From assembly GCA_007127015.1 (NCBI GenBank), contig SLAE01000126.1:1-9568 (forward strand): DNA of 9,568 nucleotides. Direction: 5' to 3'. The DNA comes from Desulfonatronospira sp. (lineage in GTDB: Bacteria > Desulfobacterota > Desulfovibrionia > Desulfovibrionales > Desulfonatronovibrionaceae). The notes under the pieces were generated by a model. The model worked only from the letters and a program-made list of their open reading frames with translations, was not told where the DNA came from and did not search any database. This document shows positions 7,014 to 9,568 of this stretch, piece by piece. Within the stretch, counting starts at the first letter, position 1. Each line of letters starts with the position of its first letter. The translations under genes were made by a program, and so were the position numbers.

Positions 7014-7199
7014 CTACCAGCTAGATTTTCTTACTCCCGGCAACTCGCCGGACAATGACATATTCCTGAAGCAGATTCTGCATATTCCAAAATGGCGCAT
7101 ATATGCCCTGGATCTGCCACACAAGGGACAGCGATTGTAGCGGCGCGCAGCAAACTTAGGCTTTCTCTGCGATTTTATCATTAAGGCCTTTCTAGTCAA
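7014..7199 (-). CDS. rpsN: 30S ribosomal protein S14, type Z (zinc-binding)
   Basis: S14 is a 30S head protein near the mRNA and A/P-site tRNAs. At 61 residues this is the short type Z form; the zinc-free form of E. coli is about 100 residues. The ligands are C24, C27, C40 and C43 (RCPLCGR and GICRICF), and the C-terminus is the invariant SGELPGVRKSSW. The start is TTG at 7199-7197. It gives the family N-terminus TRKALMIKSQRKPKF, lies 7 bases after a perfect AAGGAGG, and is the only candidate between the same-frame rplE stop and the next methionine (residue 7). The gene follows rplE after 12 bases. Short S14 forms are sometimes labelled rpsZ or rpsN1. Confidence 0.98.
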   Translation of the reverse strand: MTRKALMIKSQRKPKFAARRYNRCPLCGRSRAYMRHFGICRICFRNMSLSGELPGVRKSSW

Positions 7200-7206
7200 A
7201 ACCTGT

Positions 7207-7213
7207 CCTCCTT
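7207..7213 (-). promoter_or_regulatory. rpsN ribosome binding site (AAGGAGG) overlapping the rplE stop
   Basis: AAGGAGG on the minus strand shares bases with the rplE TAA and lies 7 bases before the rpsN TTG. It is a full-strength site that supports initiation at TTG. Confidence 0.85.
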
Positions 7214-7751
7214 ATTTTTTAAAAGGCATGCCCATTAATGCTAAAAGAGCCTTGCCTTCCTTATCGGTCGCAGCCGTTGTGACCACGGTGATGTTCATCC
7301 CCTTGGCCCGGTCGACTTTGTCCAGATTGATTTCCGGAAAAATGGTATGTTCCTTTATTCCCAGGGTATAATTTCCCCTTCCATCCATGCCTCTGTCCGG
7401 AAGCCCCCTGAAATCGCGTACCCTGGGCAGCGCGACATTTAAAAGCTTATCCAGAAAGGCCCACATTCTACCCCGTCTTAGAGTAACTGTGCAGCCGACA
7501 GGCATTCCTTCCCGCAGTTTGAAGGCGGCTATGGATTTTTTGGCCCGGGTGACCACGGCTTTTTGTCCGGCTATCAAGGAAAGTTCTTCAACCGCATCCT
7601 GAATCAATTTATTGTTCTGGCTGCCTTCACCCAACCCCATATTCAAGGTGACCTTCTGCACCCTGGGAATCTGCATGGGAGACTTGTAATTGAACTCCTT
7701 ATGCAGGTTTGGAGATATTTCCTCCATGTAAAAATTATGCAACCTGAGCAT
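7212..7751 (-). CDS. rplE: 50S ribosomal protein L5
   Basis: L5 binds 5S rRNA with L18 and L25, and contacts P-site tRNA and S13 across the subunit interface. The 179 residues equal the E. coli length. Recognisable parts are IPRVQKVTLNMGLGEG at about 28-43, LIAGQKAVVTRAKKSIAAFK at 59-78, and GMPVGCTVTLRRGRMWAFLD. Further on come PRVRDFRGLP, GNYTLGIKEHTIFPEI at about 126-141, and the C-terminal MNITVVTTAATDKEGKALL. The ATG at 7751-7749 is preceded by AGGAGTGAGG. It begins 12 bases after rplX. In E. coli the S8 operator lies around this start; I did not find a clear copy here. Confidence 0.98.
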   Translation of the reverse strand: MLRLHNFYMEEISPNLHKEFNYKSPMQIPRVQKVTLNMGLGEGSQNNKLIQDAVEELSLIAGQKAVVTRAKKSIAAFKLREGMPVGCTVTLRRGRMWAFLDKLLNVALPRVRDFRGLPDRGMDGRGNYTLGIKEHTIFPEINLDKVDRAKGMNITVVTTAATDKEGKALLALMGMPFKK

Positions 7752-7763
7752 TATGCCTCACTC

Positions 7764-8084
7764 CTAGAAATTTTCATCACATTTTTTGCAGTAGCGCACC
7801 TTTTCCCCATCGTCTGTCAGCCGGTAACCGGGCCTGGTGGGATTGGTGCAGGCATCACATACAAGCCGGAGGTTGGATACATGTACCGGCGCCTCCATTT
7901 CTTTTATGCCGCCCTGTTCCTGCTTGTATGGATTGGGCTTGACGTGCCTCTTGATTTTATTCAGACCTTCGACAAGGACTTTATCCTTGCTTTTAAAGAT
8001 CTTGACCACCTTGCCGATTTTGGTTTTATCCTTTCCGGAGATGATCATCACTTTATCGTTCTGCTTGATTTTCATCTTCCTCAT
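7764..8084 (-). CDS. rplX: 50S ribosomal protein L24 (four-cysteine form)
   Basis: L24 is an assembly-initiating 50S protein that binds the 5' domain of 23S rRNA near the tunnel exit. The 106 residues contain the KOW motif near the N-terminus (DKVMIISGKDKTKIGKVVKI at about 10-29), then RHVKPNPY and GGIKEMEAPVHVSNL. The C-terminal part carries C76 and C79 (CDAC) and C99 and C102 (CKKC), which look like a zinc ribbon; E. coli and Bacillus L24 lack these cysteines, while some other lineages (Thermus, as I recall) have them. The ATG at 8084 is chosen over the one at 8075 because GAGG lies 9 bases before it but only 3 before the second. One base separates it from the rplN stop. Confidence 0.97.
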   Translation of the reverse strand: MRKMKIKQNDKVMIISGKDKTKIGKVVKIFKSKDKVLVEGLNKIKRHVKPNPYKQEQGGIKEMEAPVHVSNLRLVCDACTNPTRPGYRLTDDGEKVRYCKKCDENF

Positions 8085-8085
8085 T

Positions 8086-8454
8086 TTACAAAACCTCTGG
8101 AGCTAGCGAAATTATTTTCATAAAGTTCTTGGCGCGCAGTTCCCTGGCAACAGGGCCAAAGATTCTCGTGCCGATAGGATCCATATTTTTATTCAGGAGC
8201 ACTGCTGAATTATTATCAAAGCGAATGTGCGATCCGTCGGGACGACCGATTTCCTTTTTGGTGCGCACTACCACCGCCTTATAGATGTCTCCCTTCTTGA
8301 CCTTGGCCCTGGGCATGGCGTCTTTGACTGAAACTACGACTATATCTCCAATCGAGGCGTACCTGCGTTTGCTGCCGCCAAGAACCTTGATGCAGGCAAC
8401 GCTTTTGGCACCTGAGTTGTCTGCTACATCCAATTTGCTCTGTACTTGAATCAT
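8086..8454 (-). CDS. rplN: 50S ribosomal protein L14
   Basis: L14 lies at the subunit interface of the 50S next to L19 and contacts 16S rRNA. The 122 residues are the usual length. The protein begins MIQVQSKLDVADNSGAKSVA and continues with CIKVLGGSKRRYASIGDIVV, KDAMPRAKVKKGDIYKAVVV and GSHIRFDNNSAVLLN at about 74-88. It ends with GTRIFGPVARELR and the C-terminal MKIISLAPEVL. The frame stays open 24 codons further upstream, but those codons match nothing in L14, and AGGGTGG lies 6 bases before the ATG at 8454. It opens the spc block after a 182-base gap, as in E. coli. Confidence 0.98.
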   Translation of the reverse strand: MIQVQSKLDVADNSGAKSVACIKVLGGSKRRYASIGDIVVVSVKDAMPRAKVKKGDIYKAVVVRTKKEIGRPDGSHIRFDNNSAVLLNKNMDPIGTRIFGPVARELRAKNFMKIISLAPEVL

Positions 8455-8636
8455 TTTATACCACCCTGTCCTTATCCTAAGGGCAATGCTTATCAGTATT
8501 TTAAACCCTTCAGTTGTCGCTCTCACTATACAATCTGCCGGTCCTTAACTGTCTCTGGACCATCCGGGCTCATCTATGCGGCAATTTAATCCGTCGACTT
8601 CATGTCAGTCATGACAGCTTATGGTTCTTTGCGCGT
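8455..8636 (-). other. rpsQ-rplN intergenic region (candidate spc leader)
   Basis: This is the only sizeable non-coding gap in the window, 182 bases, and it falls at the S10/spc boundary, where E. coli has the spc promoter. No persuasive -35/-10 pair is visible; TATAGT at 8525-8530 and TAAAAT near 8498-8503 are -10-like but lack a good -35. Structure is suggested by GGTCC (8557-8561) pairing with GGACC (8540-8544), and by CCTTA (8478-8482) pairing with TAAGG (8470-8474) just ahead of the rplN ribosome binding site. There is no stem followed by a U run, so no intrinsic terminator. It may be a leader or promoter region; that role is inferred from position. Confidence 0.5.
8461..8467 (-). promoter_or_regulatory. 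rplN ribosome binding site (AGGGTGG)
   Basis: AGGGTGG on the minus strand lies 6 bases before the rplN ATG at 8454 and rules out the longer open reading from 8526. Its AGGG (8464-8467) is complementary to CCCT at 8480-8483, so it could be masked by local folding. Confidence 0.7.
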
Positions 8637-8906
8637 CTAGACAGCCTTTTCCAGTATTTTGTTCAGATGCCATCTTTTTCTGGCGCTTAGCGGCCGATGC
8701 TCGATTATCTGCACCTTGTCCCCGAGTTGCGATTCATTGAGGGGGTCGTGAGCCATGAACTTCTTCCTGCGCCGGATATATTTTTTGAGCAGGGGGTGTT
8801 TGACCAGTGTTTCCACGCGGACCAGAATAGTTTTATCGTTTTTTGCGCTGACTACATAGCCGATCATTTTGCGCTTGTTGGCAGTGGTCCCGGTTTGGTT
8901 ATTCAT
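8637..8906 (-). CDS. rpsQ: 30S ribosomal protein S17
   Basis: S17 is an early 16S rRNA-binding protein of the 30S body with an OB fold. From the ATG at 8906 it has 89 residues, the usual size: NNQTGTTANKRKMIGYVVSA, KNDKTILVRVETLVKHPLLKK and YIRRRKKFMAHDPLNE. The C-terminal signature is VQIIEHRPLSARKRWHL followed by NKILEKAV. An ATG in frame at 8930 would add eight residues (MKNRQEQE), but it has no ribosome binding site, while AGGAA at 8913-8917 lies 6 bases before 8906. The start overlaps the rpmC stop by 8 bases, so translation is probably coupled. It is the last gene of the S10 block, followed by the 182-base gap. Confidence 0.96.
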   Translation of the reverse strand: MNNQTGTTANKRKMIGYVVSAKNDKTILVRVETLVKHPLLKKYIRRRKKFMAHDPLNESQLGDKVQIIEHRPLSARKRWHLNKILEKAV

Positions 8907-9102
8907 TTCCTGTTCCTGCCTGTTTTTCATTGAGTATGGTAAGTATCCTGGCGATATCTTTTTTTACCTGGGGCAGTCTCTGGGTATTCTCCAACTGACC
9001 CGTGGAGTGCTGGAATCTGAGATTGAACAGCTCCTGCCTGAATCCCTGCAGTTTCTTATGCATCTCGCTTGTTGAAAGCTTTCGAATTTCATCTGCCTTC
9101 AT
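8899..9102 (-). CDS. rpmC: 50S ribosomal protein L29
   Basis: L29 lies beside the peptide tunnel exit and helps form the docking site for signal recognition particle and trigger factor. From the ATG at 9102 it has 67 residues in two helices: MKADEIRKLSTSEMHKKLQG and then RQELFNLRFQHSTGQLENT. The end carries RLPQVKKDIARILTILNEK, the family's C-terminal helix. Upstream GTG codons at 9105 and 9114 are in frame; the one at 9105 is at a workable distance from AAGGAG and cannot be excluded, but MKA is the usual N-terminus. It starts 5 bases after the rplP stop. Its 3' end overlaps the rpsQ start by 8 bases. Confidence 0.96.
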   Translation of the reverse strand: MKADEIRKLSTSEMHKKLQGFRQELFNLRFQHSTGQLENTQRLPQVKKDIARILTILNEKQAGTGNE

Positions 9103-9107
9103 CACGC

Positions 9108-9518
9108 TTACCACTCCTTCTCCACAATCACTGTTTTCACAGGAAGTTTATATGAAGCCCTTCGCAGTGCCTCCTTGGCCAGTTCAAGACTTACTCCCCT
9201 GATTTCGTAAAGGATTCTTCCTGGTTTAATAGGCGCGCACCAGCCAACAGGAGAACCCTTGCCCTTGCCCTGTCTGGTTTCAGCGGGCTTGGCTGTTATG
9301 GGCTTGTCCGGAAAAATCCTGATATATACCTTTCCGCCTCTTTTAATGTGACGCATCATGGCCACACGGGCTGATTCAATCTGCTGATTGGTAAGTTTAC
9401 CAGGTTCTACAGCTTTCAGACCCAGATCCCCGAAGCTGACCTCAGAACCGCGGGTGGCCTTGCCTTTAATCCGTCCTTTCTGTTTTTTTCTGAACCTGAC
9501 TTTTCTTGGACTGAGCAT
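9108..9518 (-). CDS. rplP: 50S ribosomal protein L16
   Basis: L16 is a 50S protein near the peptidyl transferase centre that helps position A-site tRNA. The 136 residues match the family. The N-terminus MLSPRKVRFRKKQKGRIKGK is followed by SFGDLGLKAVEPGKLTNQQI and RVAMMRHIKRGGKVYIRIFP. FPDKPITAKPAETRQGKGKG lies at about 69-88; R82 in it corresponds to the arginine that is hydroxylated in E. coli L16. The C-terminal part is VGWCAPIKPGRILYEI and LPVKTVIVEKEW. The ATG at 9518 lies 2 bases after the rpsC stop and has GAGG 10 bases upstream, inside rpsC. rpmC follows after 5 bases. Confidence 0.98.
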   Translation of the reverse strand: MLSPRKVRFRKKQKGRIKGKATRGSEVSFGDLGLKAVEPGKLTNQQIESARVAMMRHIKRGGKVYIRIFPDKPITAKPAETRQGKGKGSPVGWCAPIKPGRILYEIRGVSLELAKEALRRASYKLPVKTVIVEKEW

Positions 9519-9520
9519 GG

Positions 9521-9568
9521 TTACTTAACCTCGTTTAATATATCACCTTTATAAATCCATACCTTGAC
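9521..9568 (-). CDS. rpsC: 30S ribosomal protein S3, C-terminal end only
   Basis: Only the last 15 codons and the TAA stop (9521-9523) lie in the window. They read VKVWIYKGDILNEVK, which matches the VKVWI(F/Y)KGE segment that closes the conserved part of S3, a 30S head protein at the mRNA entry. The protein ends soon after this segment, whereas the E. coli protein carries a longer basic tail. Position directly ahead of rplP, with a 2-base gap, is the standard S10 order and supports the call. Confidence 0.93.
   Translation of the reverse strand, partial: VKVWIYKGDILNEVK

Noticed and set aside
7740..7775. S8 regulatory RNA site at the rplX-rplE junction, as in E. coli
   Set aside because: I could not fold a convincing copy of 16S helix 21 by eye, so no feature is claimed.
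7563..8123. A 186-codon plus-strand open frame opposite rplE and rplX
   Set aside because: Hydrophobic stretches in it are the complement of lysine-rich and glutamate-rich codons of L24 and L5. No family resemblance.
8455..8526. 24-residue N-terminal extension of L14
   Set aside because: The open frame continues upstream, but the residues match nothing in L14 and the ribosome binding site fits the ATG at 8454.
1..9568. Mobile elements, CRISPR, toxin-antitoxin, defence genes or RNA genes within the cluster
   Set aside because: The minus strand is almost fully covered by intact core genes in standard order, with no inserted sequence, no repeats and no tRNA- or rRNA-like segment. I see no undescribed system here.

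Overview
The window is one continuous stretch of the bacterial S10-spc-alpha ribosomal protein supercluster. Every gene I can support is on the minus strand, so transcription runs from position 9568 towards 1. The layout is gapless for most of its length: the last codons of rpsC, then rplP-rpmC-rpsQ (end of the S10 block), a 182-base non-coding gap, rplN-rplX-rplE-rpsN-rpsH-rplF-rplR-rpsE-rpmD-rplO-secY (spc block), then map-rpmJ-rpsM-rpsK-rpsD-rpoA (alpha block). rpoA leaves the window just as its C-terminal domain begins. That makes 21 genes, two of them cut by the window edges.

The likely source is a deltaproteobacterium of the Desulfovibrio/Desulfonatronum kind (Desulfovibrionales, Desulfobacterota). 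The reasons are the order secY-map-rpmJ-rpsM with neither adk nor infA in between, and the close resemblance, from memory, of S5, S17, S14, L24 and L29 N-termini to Desulfovibrio proteins. Base composition is moderate. This placement is inference; no database was searched.

The products work together in ribosome assembly (S3, S17, S14, S8, S5, S13, S11, S4 of the 30S; L16, L29, L14, L24, L5, L6, L18, L30, L15, L36 of the 50S), in membrane protein export (SecY), in removal of the initiator methionine (Map) and in transcription (RNA polymerase alpha). Most junctions are 1 to 20 bases or overlap, as expected for translational coupling, and many Shine-Dalgarno sites lie inside the previous gene. 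Start codons were chosen by ribosome binding site and family N-terminus; four genes (rpsN, secY, map, rpsD) have TTG as the only workable start.

I found no undescribed system, mobile element, CRISPR array, RNA gene, promoter or terminator that I can defend. The points that merit a second look are the rpsQ-rplN gap with possible leader structure over the rplN ribosome binding site, the set of TTG starts, the same-frame secY/map junction, and the all-cysteine (zinc-binding) forms of S4, S14, L36 and probably L24.
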